Below, piece after piece: positions 19,816-31,825 of a stretch of 33,588 bases of DNA (position 1 is its first letter; each line of letters begins with the position of its first letter). The stretch spans positions 1-33,588 of the forward strand of contig JAEKKP010000094.1 of NCBI GenBank assembly GCA_019510315.1, in the 5' to 3' direction. A program made the translations under genes and the position numbers. The notes beneath the pieces are model-generated. The model made no database searches. It saw only the letters and a list, made by a program, of their open reading frames with translations, and had not been told where the DNA came from. Source of the DNA: Propionibacteriales bacterium (lineage in GTDB: Bacteria; Actinomycetota; Actinomycetes; Propionibacteriales; Nocardioidaceae).

Positions 19816-22800
19816 TCAGTCGGTGTGCACCAGGGATCGCACGACACGCAGTGCGACCGACATGCGCGCCAGGTCGGCCGTCTCGTCGGCGCAGATCTCC
19901 TCGAAGGTGGCAGCGGCGCGGTTGATCGCCTCGGCGTCGGTCTCCTCCCAGGCGGCCACCCTCGCGGCGGTGTCGGTGTCGGCGTCGGCGCCCGTGGCGG
20001 CGAGGACCTGGCCGGTCAGCTGCGCGTGCACGGTGTGCAGGTCGTCGCGCAGGGCGGCACGCGCCATCGTCTGCCAGCGGTCGTCGCGCGGCAGGGCGAG
20101 GATGCGCGAGACCAGCATCGGCAGGCCGAGGCGCTCCCCCACCGCGAAGTGCACCCGGGCCACCTCGAGTGGGTCGGCCTCGAGTCGGGCGGCGGTCTGC
20201 ACGATGCCCAGCACCATGTACGCCGGCGGGCACACCGCCACGCGGGTGGCCAGCTCCTCGGGCACGCCCTTGGCCACGAGCGCGTCGCGGCGGCTGGTGA
20301 ACGCCTCGAGCTCGCGGCCGATCATGAGCGTGGGCAGCTCGGCCATCACCTTCTCGACGGTGACCTCGAACTCGGCGACGATCGCCTCGCTGTCCAGAGG
20401 GGCGCGGCGGTTGTTGACCAGCCAGCGGCTGGCGCGCTCGACGAGCGTGCGCACCTCGATCCGCATGCGGGTCTGCACCGCTGCGTCGACGGCGTTGTCG
20501 AACGAGGCGATCTCGCGACCGAGCGCCCGGGCTCCGAAGATCTCCCGGCCCACGAAGTTCGCGAGGGTGAGCTCCGGCGCCGAAGCGGCGGTCTCCCCCG
20601 AGAGCCGGTGGTAGTAGGTGATCCCCGAGTTGTTGACCAGCTGGTTGACCAGCTGGGTCACCACGATCTCCCGACGCAGCGGGTGCTCCTCCATCTGGGT
20701 GCGGTAGTCCTGCCGCATCTTCGTCGGGAAGTAGGAGTACAGGTCGCCGCGCAGGAACGGGTCGTCGGGGAGATCGCTGGCCAGCAGCTCGTCGGCGAGC
20801 ACGATCTTCGTGTAGGCGAGCAGCACCGAGAGCTCCGGCCCGGTCAGGCCCTCGCCGCGCTCGATCCGGCCAGCCACCTCGCGCCTGGCCGGCAGCGCCT
20901 CCAGCGCCCGGTTGAGCAGCCCCCGGCGCTCGAGGGTGCGGATCCAGTCCTCGTGCACGTGCAGCAGCGCCGGCGCCTGCGCACTGGCGTTGGCCAGAGC
21001 GAGGTTCTGGTCGTAGTTGTCGCCCAGGACGAGGTGCGCCACCTCGTCGGTCATCGACGCGAGCAGCTCGTTGCGCTGCTTGGCGGTCAGGTCGCCGTCA
21101 CGCACGACCCGGTCGAGCAGGATCTTGATGTTCACCTCGTGGTCGGAGGTGTCCACACCGGCGCTGTTGTCGATGAAGTCGGTGTTGATCCGCCCGCCGT
21201 GTCCGTCGCAGCCCTGGACGGCGTACTCGATCCGGCCGCGCTGCGTGCAGCCGAGGTTGCCGCCCTCGCCCACGCAGCGCGCCCGGAGCTCCGCACCGTT
21301 GACCCGGATCGCGTCGTTGGCCTTGTCTGCCGCGTCGGCGTCGGACTCGGCCGTCGCCTTCACGTAGGTGCCGATGCCGCCGTTCCAGAGCAGGTCGACC
21401 GGTGCGAGCAGGATGGCGCGCATCAGCTCGGCCGGGGTCATCTTGGGTGCGTCCACGCCGAGGACCTGCTGGACCTCGGGGCTGAGCGGGATCGACTTCG
21501 CGCTCCGCGGGAACACACCACCGCCCTCCGAGATCAGCGAGGTGTCGTAGTCCTTCCACGACGATCGCGGCAGGTCGAAGAGCCGCTTGCGCTCGGCGTA
21601 CGACGCCGCCGGGTCGGGGTGCGGGTCGAGGAAGATGTCGCGGTGGTCGAAGGCGGCGACGAGAAGCGTGTGCTCGGAGCAGAGCATCCCGTTGCCGAAG
21701 ACGTCACCGGACATGTCACCGATGCCGACGCAGGTGAAGTCCTCCTTCTGGCAGTCCACGCCCATCTCGCGGAAGTGCCGCCGGACGGAGACCCAGGCTC
21801 CGCGGGCCGTGATGCCCATCGCCTTGTGGTCGTAGCCGACCGAGCCGCCGGAGGCGAACGCGTCGCCGAGCCAGAAGCCGTACTCCGCGGACACGGCGTT
21901 GGCGATGTCGCTGAACGTGGCAGTGCCCTTGTCGGCGGCGACCACGAGGTACGGGTCGTCGTCGTCGTGGCGGACCACCTGGGGCGGCGGGACGACGGTG
22001 CGCCCGTCGGGACCGTCGACGAGGTTGTCGGTGACGTCGAGCAGCGCGGAGATGAAGGTCTTGTAGCAGGCGATCCCCTCAGCCATCCACGCCTCGCGGT
22101 CGCCGGGGTCGGGCAGCATCTTGGCGAAGAAGCCGCCCTTGGCGCCGACCGGCACGATCACGGTGTTCTTCACCATCTGGGCCTTGACCAGACCGAGTAC
22201 CTCTGCCCGGAAGTCGTCGCGTCGGTCAGACCAGCGCAGACCGCCTCGGGCCACGGCGCCGAAGCGCAGGTGCACGCCCTCGACCCGCGGGGAGTAGACG
22301 AAGATCTCGTACTTGGGCCGCGGCTCGGGCAGGTCCGGGATCGCCGCCGGGTTGAGCTTGAGCGAGACGTAGGGGTGCACGCCGCCGTCGTGGGCGTCCT
22401 GGAAGAAGTTCGTGCGCAGCGTGGCCTTGATCGCCGTCAGGTAGGACCGCAGGATCCGGTCGTGGTCGAGGCTGGAGACGTCGTCCAGCGCCCTCAGGAT
22501 GCGCTCCTCGAGGTCGGCGCACTTCGCCGTCCGCGACTCGCTGTCGGCCGCCAGGTCACCGTTGCGGCCGGGATCGAAGCGCGCCTCGAAGAGCTGCACC
22601 AGCAGGCGGGTGATGTCGACGTTGATCCGCAGGGCGTCCTCGATGTAGTCCTGCGCGAACGGGGTGCCGCCCTGCCGCATGTGCTTGGCGTAGGCACGCA
22701 GCAGCAGCGCCTGCCGCCAGCTGAGACCGACCGAGAGCACGAGGGCGTTGAACCCGTCGCTCTCGCTGCGACCGTCCCAGACGGCGAGCACGGTGTCCTG

Positions 22801-24696
22801 GAACAGGTCGCGGGCGTTGGCCGGCAGGCCACCGGCGTACCGGAGCCCGAAGTCGTAGATGTACGACGGGGTCGGCAGCCCCTCGAGCTCGTAGGGCCGC
22901 TCGTCGACGACCTCGACGCCCATCGCGGACAACGTCGGCAGCACCTGTGACAGGGAGAGCGGCGCGCCCACCCGGTAGATCTTCAGACGGGCCTCGCCGA
23001 CAGCGGCCTCGAGCGACTCGTAGAGGGAGAGCCCGATCGCACCCTCGTCCTCGACCTGCTCGAGCCGGCCGAGGTCCGCGGCGCCCGTGCGGGGCGTGTA
23101 GTCCTCCTTGTAGGCCTCCGGGAAGGAGTTCGCGTAGCGGCGGGCGAGCCGGCTGCCCTTCTCCTCGCCGTACTCGGCCAGCACCGCAGCCGAGAAGTCG
23201 TCGCGCCACGACCGTGCCGCCTCGGCGCAGCGGCGCTCGAGGTCGGCGGCGTCGGCCTCGCCGATGTGCTCCCCCGGCGCCGGACGGACGACGAAGTGCA
23301 GCCGCGCGGCGAAGGAGTCGCCGACGTGCGCGGTGTACTCCAGCGAGTCGCCGTGCAGCTGCTCCTTGAGGATCCCCGCGATCCGCTCGCGCACCGCCGT
23401 GTTGTAGCGGTCGCGCGGGAGGTAGACCAGGACCGACCAGAAGCGCTCGTACGTGTCGCGCCGCAGGAACAGCTTCAGCTGCCGCCGCTCGCGGGTGTGC
23501 ATGACCGTCGCCGCGATCGGCGCGAGCTCCTCCACCGTCGTCTGGAAGATCTCGTCGCGTGGGTAGGTCTCCAGGACGTCCAGCATCGCCTTGCCGGCGT
23601 GGCTCATCGCGTCGTACCCGGCGAGCTCGAGCACCTTGCGCGCCTTCTCGCGGGCGAGCGGGATCCGGGTGACCGACTCGGTGTAGGCACCGGAGGAGAA
23701 CAGCCCGAGGAACCGGCGCTCGCCGACCACCTCGCCCTGCTCGTCGAACTTCTTCACGCCGACGTAGTCCAGGTGCACGGGCCGGTGCACGGTGGCCCGC
23801 GAGTTGGCCTTCGCGAGCACGAGCAGTGTCTTCTCCCGTGCCCTCTTCGCCGCCGGCGCGGGCAGCGGCACGGCGAGACCGGGGTCGGCGCGCAGGATGC
23901 CGAATCCCGTGCCGGGCATCGCCACCAGTACCTCGTCGTCACCACGGCGCTCGAGCTGGTACTCGCGGTAGCCGAGGAAGGTGAAGTGGTTGTCGGCGAG
24001 CCACCTCAGGAAGGCCTCGCCCTCCTTCAGGTCGCTCTGCGGCAACGGCGGCGGGTGCTCCTCGAGGTCGTCGAGGATCACCTGCACCCGGTCGTGCATC
24101 CGCGGCCAGTCCTCGACCGCCTCGCGGACGTCGCTGAGCACCTTCTCGAGCAGCTGCTGGAGCGGAGGGATGTCGTCGGCGCCGATCCGGTCGATCTCCA
24201 GGTGCATCCACGACTCACGGGAGACGTCGTGCGCCTTCACGTCGGCCTGGTCGTCGAGCACCTCGTGCAGGTGGCCGGCGACGTCGCGGCGGACGACCAG
24301 CTGGGGGTGGATGACGAGATGGACGTCGTGGTCGACCTGGTCGAGCGCCATCGTGACCGAGTCGACGAGGAAGGGCATGTCGTCGGTGATCACCTCGACG
24401 ACCGTGTGACCGTCGGCCGACCAGCCCTCCGCGTCGACGCTCGGCGTGAAGATCCGCACGGTCGCGGTGCCCTGCGGCCGCTCGATCCCGGTCTTGAGCT
24501 GGTGCATGGCGGCGCCGTACAGGTCGACCTCGTTGCGGTCGAGCAGGTCCTCGGGGGCCGCGTGCTTGTAGTAGGCGCGCAGCAGCGTCGGGATGGACGG
24601 TCCGTCGGGGTCGCGCTTCCCGGCGCTGCGTTGCTCGGCGTGGGCACAGAGCCTGGTCAGCAGCTCGGACTTGCTTTCCTCCAGTGTCGTCGACAC
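19816..24696 (-). CDS. NAD-specific glutamate dehydrogenase, large (~180 kDa) class
   Basis: 1626 aa; '[39 protein letters not shown]' and '[15 protein letters not shown]', typical of the large NAD-GDH family. Confidence 0.95.
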   Translation of the reverse strand: MSTTLEESKSELLTRLCAHAEQRSAGKRDPDGPSIPTLLRAYYKHAAPEDLLDRNEVDLYGAAMHQLKTGIERPQGTATVRIFTPSVDAEGWSADGHTVVEVITDDMPFLVDSVTMALDQVDHDVHLVIHPQLVVRRDVAGHLHEVLDDQADVKAHDVSRESWMHLEIDRIGADDIPPLQQLLEKVLSDVREAVEDWPRMHDRVQVILDDLEEHPPPLPQSDLKEGEAFLRWLADNHFTFLGYREYQLERRGDDEVLVAMPGTGFGILRADPGLAVPLPAPAAKRAREKTLLVLAKANSRATVHRPVHLDYVGVKKFDEQGEVVGERRFLGLFSSGAYTESVTRIPLAREKARKVLELAGYDAMSHAGKAMLDVLETYPRDEIFQTTVEELAPIAATVMHTRERRQLKLFLRRDTYERFWSVLVYLPRDRYNTAVRERIAGILKEQLHGDSLEYTAHVGDSFAARLHFVVRPAPGEHIGEADAADLERRCAEAARSWRDDFSAAVLAEYGEEKGSRLARRYANSFPEAYKEDYTPRTGAADLGRLEQVEDEGAIGLSLYESLEAAVGEARLKIYRVGAPLSLSQVLPTLSAMGVEVVDERPYELEGLPTPSYIYDFGLRYAGGLPANARDLFQDTVLAVWDGRSESDGFNALVLSVGLSWRQALLLRAYAKHMRQGGTPFAQDYIEDALRINVDITRLLVQLFEARFDPGRNGDLAADSESRTAKCADLEERILRALDDVSSLDHDRILRSYLTAIKATLRTNFFQDAHDGGVHPYVSLKLNPAAIPDLPEPRPKYEIFVYSPRVEGVHLRFGAVARGGLRWSDRRDDFRAEVLGLVKAQMVKNTVIVPVGAKGGFFAKMLPDPGDREAWMAEGIACYKTFISALLDVTDNLVDGPDGRTVVPPPQVVRHDDDDPYLVVAADKGTATFSDIANAVSAEYGFWLGDAFASGGSVGYDHKAMGITARGAWVSVRRHFREMGVDCQKEDFTCVGIGDMSGDVFGNGMLCSEHTLLVAAFDHRDIFLDPHPDPAASYAERKRLFDLPRSSWKDYDTSLISEGGGVFPRSAKSIPLSPEVQQVLGVDAPKMTPAELMRAILLAPVDLLWNGGIGTYVKATAESDADAADKANDAIRVNGAELRARCVGEGGNLGCTQRGRIEYAVQGCDGHGGRINTDFIDNSAGVDTSDHEVNIKILLDRVVRDGDLTAKQRNELLASMTDEVAHLVLGDNYDQNLALANASAQAPALLHVHEDWIRTLERRGLLNRALEALPARREVAGRIERGEGLTGPELSVLLAYTKIVLADELLASDLPDDPFLRGDLYSYFPTKMRQDYRTQMEEHPLRREIVVTQLVNQLVNNSGITYYHRLSGETAASAPELTLANFVGREIFGARALGREIASFDNAVDAAVQTRMRIEVRTLVERASRWLVNNRRAPLDSEAIVAEFEVTVEKVMAELPTLMIGRELEAFTSRRDALVAKGVPEELATRVAVCPPAYMVLGIVQTAARLEADPLEVARVHFAVGERLGLPMLVSRILALPRDDRWQTMARAALRDDLHTVHAQLTGQVLAATGADADTDTAARVAAWEETDAEAINRAAATFEEICADETADLARMSVALRVVRSLVHTD

Positions 24697-24812
24697 CCAG
24701 GTCCCACCTTCGTCACGTCGGTTGCACGCCGTCGTGCCACCCAGTCGAGACTAGGACCGGGGACAGGCCGCTCACAACGTACGACGCGCCGCGAATGATC
24801 TCGGATCCGAGA

Positions 24813-25449
24813 CTAGAGCGCCGAGCGGAGGCTCCACAGCAGCGGGTAGTACTTCAGGTCCAGCCGGCTGCGCAGGTACGCCGCCCCGGTCGAGCCGCCG
24901 GTGCCGGTCTTCCCGCCGATCATCCGCTCGACCATGACGACGTGCCGGGCGCGCCAGGCGGAGGCCAGCTCGTCGTGCTGGAGCAGCGCCTCGGCCAGCC
25001 CCCACAGGTCGGCGTACGCCGACCTGTCGTGGGCGACGGTCCGCAGCGACGCGGTGATCGCCTCGTCGGAGGAGGCGTCGAGCCCGGCCTCGCCCAGGAC
25101 GTGCACGAAGCCGTCCCACAGGGTCGGCTCGGCCAGCCGGCGGGCGAGCCGTCCCTTCTCCGCCTCGGTCAAGCCCTTGAACCGGTGGACGTAGCCCGGG
25201 TCCTTCGCACCGGAGAGGAGTCGTGACCAGCGCGTCGCGCGCCGTCTCCGCCTCGTGCAGCAGCTGCTGGAACCACAGCTCGTAGACCTGGTGGATCGTG
25301 ATGAACAGCAGCTCGTCGTGGGCCGGTGGCTCGGACTCGAGGTGCTGGGCGTCGAGCAGCTGCTCGAGGCGCAGGTAGCTGCCGTAGGTCAGGAGCGCTC
25401 CCTGCTCACCGAAACGGACATCGTCGCTCGACTCGGACTCACCATTCAT
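24813..25449 (-). pseudogene. Tryptophan 2,3-dioxygenase, disrupted by internal deletion with frameshift
   Basis: N-terminal part '[55 protein letters not shown]' (frame of ORF 24772..25482). C-terminal part '([17 protein letters not shown])[15 protein letters not shown]...[33 protein letters not shown]' in the frame of ORF 24813..25172. The expected middle segment is missing around 25212-25230. Confidence 0.85.
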
Positions 25450-25480
25450 GGTGAAGAACCTAATGGGCATGATGTCTGCC

Positions 25481-25963
25481 ATGAGACTTCGTCATGAGCT
25501 CGCCTACGACGCCCCGCCGGCCGACGTCCTCGCGATGTTGGCCGACCCGCTGTTCTGGGACAAGGTCGCCGAGGCGACCGGCGCCCTCTCCAGCACGGCC
25601 ACGGTCGGCACGGACGGCCCCACCACGCGCATCGTCGTCGACCAGGAGCAGGCCGTGAAGGGGGTGCCGGCGTTCGCGAAGAAGTTCGTCGGCGACTCGA
25701 CCCGTGCGATCACGACCCAGGTCTGGCAGGGCCACGACGCCACCGTCGAGGTGGACACGCCCGGCAAGCCCACTCGCATGGCGGGCACCGCCACCCTCGC
25801 CGAGAACGGCGCCGGCAGCACGCTGACCTACGACCTCGAGGTCAAGGCGAGCGTCCCGCTGGTCGGCGGCAAGCTCGAGAAGCTGGTCGTCGAGCTCACC
25901 ACCGAGGGCTTCGACAAGGAACAGGCCGTCGGCGCCGCGTGGCTGGCGGGTGATCGAGCGTGA
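25481..25963 (+). CDS. DUF2505-like (SRPBCC-like) protein, copy 1
   Basis: '[35 protein letters not shown]...[24 protein letters not shown]...[20 protein letters not shown]'. Confidence 0.82.
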   Translation: MRLRHELAYDAPPADVLAMLADPLFWDKVAEATGALSSTATVGTDGPTTRIVVDQEQAVKGVPAFAKKFVGDSTRAITTQVWQGHDATVEVDTPGKPTRMAGTATLAENGAGSTLTYDLEVKASVPLVGGKLEKLVVELTTEGFDKEQAVGAAWLAGDRA

Positions 25964-26448
25964 AGCGGGTCCAGGAGGACCTGCGGTACGACGGCGCGAC
26001 GGTCGACCGAGTCTTCTCGATGCTCGCCGACCGCGAGTTCCGGGAAGCCGTCTGCGACTACCAGCGCGTGCTCCGGCACGACGTCACCGTCGACCGGGTC
26101 GGCGAGACGGCCTCGGTCACGATCGACCAGGATCACGGCACCGGGCGGCTGCCCGGCTTCGCGAAGAAGATCGTCGGCGACCGGATCAACATCGTCCAGT
26201 CGGAGGTGTGGACCGGCGGGGCGCACGGCAACATCACCGTCACGGTGCCCGGCAAGCCCGGCGAGATGACCGGCACCGCCACGCTGACCGGTGACGACGG
26301 CGGCGTCACCGAGAAGGTCGACATGACGGTGAAGGTCAACCTGCCGCTGATCGGCGGCAAGGTCGAGGGCCTGATCGCCGACATGTTGACCAAGGCGCTG
26401 CGGGCCGAGCACCACGTCGGCAAGGACTGGCTGGCCGAGCGGGCCTGA
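25960..26448 (+). CDS. DUF2505-like (SRPBCC-like) protein, copy 2
   Basis: GTGA overlap with copy 1; parallel motifs 'RLPGFAKKIVGDRINIVQSEVW' and 'VKVNLPLIGGKVEGLIADML'. Confidence 0.82.
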   Translation: MKRVQEDLRYDGATVDRVFSMLADREFREAVCDYQRVLRHDVTVDRVGETASVTIDQDHGTGRLPGFAKKIVGDRINIVQSEVWTGGAHGNITVTVPGKPGEMTGTATLTGDDGGVTEKVDMTVKVNLPLIGGKVEGLIADMLTKALRAEHHVGKDWLAERA

Positions 26449-26922
26449 TCAGTCCGCCTCGAGAGCCTCGGTCGCCTGCCGGCCCGCGGCGGTGGTGCGG
26501 TCGAGGAAGTCGAGGATCACGTCGAGCTCGGCGTCGGCGTACGAGCCGAGGATCTCGTCGAGGGCCGAGTCCATGCCGCCGTAGAGGCCGAAGATCTCGC
26601 GCAGCCGGTCGGGCACCGGGGCCAGCACGACGGCGCGCCGGTCGTGCGGAGCCGGCTGCCGCACGATCCAGCCGTCCCGCTCCAGCCGGGTCAGGATCCC
26701 CGTCATCGTCGCGGCGTGGATGCCGGTACGCCGGGACAGCTCCGTGGGCGTCATGGAGCCGTGGCGCACCAGGACGTCGAGGCAGTCGAGGTCGGCGTCC
26801 TTGAGGGCCGCGCGACCTCCCACGCGGTGGTTGAGCATGGCCAGCTCGATCCGGAGGTTGCGCAGGCGGCCCTTCGCCTCGGCGATCGTCCGCCGGCGAC
26901 TGCGCCCGTCCCGCTCGCTCAC
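26449..26922 (-). CDS. MarR-family transcriptional regulator
   Basis: wHTH 'DVLVRHGSMTPTELSRRTGIHAATMTGILTRLERDGWIVRQPAPHDRRAVVLAPV'. GTG start. Confidence 0.9.
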   Translation of the reverse strand: MSERDGRSRRRTIAEAKGRLRNLRIELAMLNHRVGGRAALKDADLDCLDVLVRHGSMTPTELSRRTGIHAATMTGILTRLERDGWIVRQPAPHDRRAVVLAPVPDRLREIFGLYGGMDSALDEILGSYADAELDVILDFLDRTTAAGRQATEALEAD

Positions 26923-26948
26923 CGCACTCCTTTGTTTCTACGACTTTC

Positions 26949-26971
26949 GTATTATATGGTTCTCATATTAC
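26949..26971. promoter_or_regulatory. AT-rich imperfect palindrome, candidate MarR operator
   Basis: GTATTATATG-GTTCT-CATATTAC; core ATATG/CATAT (26954-26968) is a perfect inverted repeat, in the divergent MarR/NmrA-like intergenic region. Confidence 0.5.
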
Positions 26972-26999
26972 TTCATCCGGACTCCAGGAGGAGCACATC

Positions 27000-27701
27000 A
27001 TGAGAATCGCGATCTTCGGCGCCAACGGGCCGACCGGCCGGCTGCTCACGCAGCAGTCCCTCGACGCCGGGCACCACGTCGTCGCCGCCACCCGGCAGCC
27101 CGCCGCCTTCCCGCTCACCCACGAGCGGCTCGAGGTCGAGGCTTCCGACGTCAACGACCCCGACCAGGTCGCTGCCGTCGTCGACGGCTGCGACGCCGTC
27201 CTCTCGACGCTCGGCGTGCCGTTCACCCGGGAGGCGATCACGGTCTACTCCGTCGGCGCCCGGCACATCGTCGATGCGATGCACCGCCACGGCGTGAAGC
27301 GGCTCGTCGTGGTGAGCTCGAGCGCGACGTACCCGCACCATCACGCCGACGGCGGCTTCCTGCTCAACCGCGTGCTGCAGCCGATCGTCATCCGGACGAT
27401 CGGCAGGACGACCTACGCCGACATGCGGGCGATGGAGGAGCTGGTGCGCGCCAGCGACCTGGCCTGGACGATCGTGCGGCCCTCCGGGCTCTTCGACCTC
27501 GAGCAGCCGACCGCCTACCACCTCGACGAGGACGAGGCCCCCGGCGTCTTCACCGCGCGGGTCGACCTGGCTGCCGCGATCCTCGACCAGCTCCACCTCG
27601 ACACCTACGTCGGCAAGGCGGTCGCGGTCACCACCACGACCGGCACCCCCACGTTGTTCCAGATGCTCCGCAAGGAGGCCGGCTCGAAGAAGGCAGCCTG
27701 A
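27000..27701 (+). CDS. NAD(P)H-binding protein, atypical SDR/NmrA-like
   Basis: 'MRIAIFGANGPTGRLLTQQSLDAGHHVVAATRQP' Rossmann motif; AGGAGGA RBS. Confidence 0.92.
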   Translation: MRIAIFGANGPTGRLLTQQSLDAGHHVVAATRQPAAFPLTHERLEVEASDVNDPDQVAAVVDGCDAVLSTLGVPFTREAITVYSVGARHIVDAMHRHGVKRLVVVSSSATYPHHHADGGFLLNRVLQPIVIRTIGRTTYADMRAMEELVRASDLAWTIVRPSGLFDLEQPTAYHLDEDEAPGVFTARVDLAAAILDQLHLDTYVGKAVAVTTTTGTPTLFQMLRKEAGSKKAA

Positions 27702-27704
27702 CGC

Positions 27705-27839
27705 TCACGGGTCCTCGTGGTCGATGCGCCGGCGCGCGATCCAGATCGTGACGGCCAGCAGCAGCACCGGCCCGAAGGCCAGCACCAGCACGAGGACCTG
27801 CTCGTGACCGTGCAGCGCGCCGAGGTGTTCTGGGACCAC
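27705..27839 (-). CDS. Small single-TM protein (44 aa), not in the supplied ORF track
   Basis: GTG start; VVPEHLGALHGHEQVLVLVLAFGPVLLLAVTIWIARRRIDHEDP; starts 16 nt after the P5CDH stop on the same strand; hydrophobic helix followed by RRR. Confidence 0.55.
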   Translation of the reverse strand: MVPEHLGALHGHEQVLVLVLAFGPVLLLAVTIWIARRRIDHEDP

Positions 27840-27855
27840 CCGGAGAGTGTCCCAG

Positions 27856-29484
<1,629 letters not shown>

Positions 29485-29513
29485 GGCAGCGATGTTCTCA
29501 GACAGTCCCGGGC

Positions 29514-29852
29514 TCAACCACCGAGGAGGTCGGGGATCTCCTGCACGGCGTACCAGCCGAGCTCGGGGAGGTCGTCACGTGCGGGGTCGACGTCCTCGGT
29601 GTCGGCGTGCACCGCGACCACGAGGCTCGTCGGGAAGGCGGCGTCGGCGTCCGGTACGTCGGCCACGAGGACCACCCTGCGGCCAGGCCCGTCCAGCAGC
29701 TCGGCCGCAGCGGTCGCGGCCTCGGCCAGGGCGTCGTACTCGGCCTCCTCGGACTCGTCGGCGGCGACGTACCGGTCACCCTCGGCCGGCACCTGCCCGC
29801 CGGCGACGGACGCCGCGAGCCTCGCGAGCGTGGTCGGCAGGTAGACCCTCAC
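29514..29852 (-). CDS. Conserved hypothetical protein (~112 aa)
   Basis: GTG start overlapping the stop of the upstream acyltransferase (GTGA): 'VRVYLPTTLARLAASVAGGQVPAEGDRYVAADESEEAEYDALAEAATAAAELL...'. Confidence 0.75.
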   Translation of the reverse strand: MRVYLPTTLARLAASVAGGQVPAEGDRYVAADESEEAEYDALAEAATAAAELLDGPGRRVVLVADVPDADAAFPTSLVVAVHADTEDVDPARDDLPELGWYAVQEIPDLLGG

Positions 29853-31273
29853 TTCTTGCGACCTCGCGGAGCGCGCGGGCGGCTGTCGCTCGCGCTGTCG
29901 ACCAGCTCGTCGAGCGACTCGCGCACGCACTGGCCGAAGACGTCGATGTCCGGCAGGGCGTCGCGGTCGGCAGTGATGCCGTAGTAGACCCCGCCGTCGT
30001 ACGACGTGACGCCGACCGCCACGCCGAATCCCGGCTGCAGCGGCGGGACGGGATAGGTCTCGACCATCTCGGCGCCCGCGAGGTACATCGGGAACTGCGG
30101 GCCGGGCACGTTGGTGATCACCAGGTTGACCCCCGGGGATTCCTCGGCGGCGACTCTCGAGCCGAGCGCGTGGAAGGTCGTCGGGGCGAAGCCCGCAACC
30201 CCGGCGATCCGGTCCGCGGCGACCGCACGACCGGTCTCGCTGTGCGCCTTGAGCGCGTAGGAGACCTGGTGCAGCCGGACCACCGGTGACGACTCCCCGA
30301 CCGGCAGGCTCAGCCGGTGGCCGACCACCTGCGAGCCGAGCGACGTGGGCTCGAGCTCCTCGTCCATCACGCTCATCGGCACCAGCGCCTTGATCTTGCG
30401 GCCCGCGCCGACCGGCTCGCCGCGGGTCATCAGCCAGGCACGGATCGCACCGGTGAGCGTGGTCAGGATGACGTCGTTGACCGTGCCACCGTGGACGCGC
30501 CGCACCCGGCGGTAGTCCTTGAGGGCCGTGCGGACGAGCACGACCCGGCGCTGCTCGGTGGGGTCGACGTTGAACGGGCTGTCCGGGGCGGCCCGGCGGT
30601 TCGAGAGGGCGCCGGCGACGGCTCCGAGGCGGCCGGTCAGCCCGCCGACGCGGCGCAGCGCGGCCTCTGCGGTGCCGAGCCCGGTGCCGAGCAGTGTGCG
30701 CGGGTTGCGCGCTCCCTCCGCCAGCGCCTCGATCACCAGCGCGGTCGGCGACGGCTCTGCTGCCGGGCGCCAGTCCTCCTGGACCACCTGACGGGGTCCG
30801 GGATCGACGTCGAGCAGCACCTGGCCGAGGTCGACGGTGGAGATGCCGTCGACGAGCACCTGGTGCGACTTGGTCAGCAGGGCGACCCGGCCACCCTCGA
30901 CGCCCTCGACGAAGTAGGCCTCCCACAGCGGTCGTTCCGGGTCGAGCCGGCGCGACATGATCCGCGCGACGAGCTCGCGGAGCTGGTCGCTGTTGCCCGG
31001 GCGTGGCAGTGCGGAGCGGCGTACGTGGTAACCGAGGTCGAAGTCGGGGTCGTCGACCCAGACCGGGTTGCCGAGCCGGCCCGGCACGCGCCGGATGTGC
31101 TGGCGGTAGCGCGGCACGAAGGCGATCCGGTCCTCGATGTGCGCGATCAGGGCGTCGTACTCGAGGCCGGACTCGCCGGGATCGAAGATCTCGAGCGTCG
31201 CGTTGTGCATCGGCGTGCGCGAGGTCTCCTGGGCCAGCAGGGCCAGGTCGCTCGAGCGCAACCGTTCACTCAT
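29849..31273 (-). CDS. WS/DGAT-like acyltransferase (wax ester synthase/diacylglycerol O-acyltransferase family) with HQxxxDG
   Basis: 'MSERLRSSDLALLAQETSRTPMHNATLEIFD', 'LTKSHQVLVDGISTVDLGQVLLD', 'VNDVILTTLTGAIRAWL', 'NLVITNVPGPQFPMYLAGAEM'. The longer ORF-track N-terminus is spurious. Confidence 0.88.
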   Translation of the reverse strand: MSERLRSSDLALLAQETSRTPMHNATLEIFDPGESGLEYDALIAHIEDRIAFVPRYRQHIRRVPGRLGNPVWVDDPDFDLGYHVRRSALPRPGNSDQLRELVARIMSRRLDPERPLWEAYFVEGVEGGRVALLTKSHQVLVDGISTVDLGQVLLDVDPGPRQVVQEDWRPAAEPSPTALVIEALAEGARNPRTLLGTGLGTAEAALRRVGGLTGRLGAVAGALSNRRAAPDSPFNVDPTEQRRVVLVRTALKDYRRVRRVHGGTVNDVILTTLTGAIRAWLMTRGEPVGAGRKIKALVPMSVMDEELEPTSLGSQVVGHRLSLPVGESSPVVRLHQVSYALKAHSETGRAVAADRIAGVAGFAPTTFHALGSRVAAEESPGVNLVITNVPGPQFPMYLAGAEMVETYPVPPLQPGFGVAVGVTSYDGGVYYGITADRDALPDIDVFGQCVRESLDELVDSASDSRPRAPRGRKK

Positions 31274-31396
31274 CGTCGTCGGCCTCTCGCGTTCTCGTCG
31301 TGCCGGGGGTCCCGGTCGTGGTGGCTCACCACTCGCATGGGATTCTGGCAGAGCCCACGCGGCGGTCGCCGCTACGTCTTGCTCGCTGGAGGAAGC

Positions 31397-31822
31397 ATGG
31401 CCCACGCGCCCCGCCGTCTGCTCGCGGCTGCCCTGACCGCTGCGCTGGCCGTGGCCCTGACCGGCTGTGGGGGTGGCTCCACGGACGCCGCCGGCAAGAA
31501 GGGCGACGTCGAGCTGACCGCGACGCCGATGGCACAGGTCACCGCCACCCCTCCCGCCGACGCCAAGGTGATCGCTGTGACGGTCGGCAAGGACAGCGTC
31601 TCCCCCTCGGGCACGCAGGTCCAGGTCAAGCGCAACCAGCCGATCGTCTTCCAGATCGACGCCGTCGAGGCCGGCGAGCTGCACGTCCACAGCTCCCCTG
31701 CCAAGGCGATCGACTTCCCCGCCGGCAAGTCGCAGGTGCAGATCAGCATCGACAAGCCCGGCCTGATCGAGGCCGAGATCGAGAACCTCGGCAAGCTGGT
31801 CGTTCAGCTCGAGGTTCGCTAG
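31397..31822 (+). CDS. Lipoprotein with cupredoxin-like fold (predicted)
   Basis: Lipobox 'AVALTGCGGG'; C-terminal beta-rich 'VKRNQPIVFQIDAVEAGELHVHSSPAKAIDFPAGKSQVQISIDKPGLIEAEIENLGKLVVQLEVR'; GGAGGA RBS. Confidence 0.78.
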   Translation: MAHAPRRLLAAALTAALAVALTGCGGGSTDAAGKKGDVELTATPMAQVTATPPADAKVIAVTVGKDSVSPSGTQVQVKRNQPIVFQIDAVEAGELHVHSSPAKAIDFPAGKSQVQISIDKPGLIEAEIENLGKLVVQLEVR

Positions 31823-31825
31823 CCG

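Noticed and set aside
19825-22950. 1041-aa plus-strand ORF opposite the NAD-glutamate dehydrogenase
   Set aside because: Antisense shadow ORF typical of high GC; Arg/Val/Gly/Asp/His-rich with no recognisable domain, while the opposite strand is an unambiguous enzyme.
24772-25482. Simple one-base frameshift in tryptophan dioxygenase
   Set aside because: A conserved stretch of about 60 residues is absent in all frames at the junction, so a single indel does not explain it.
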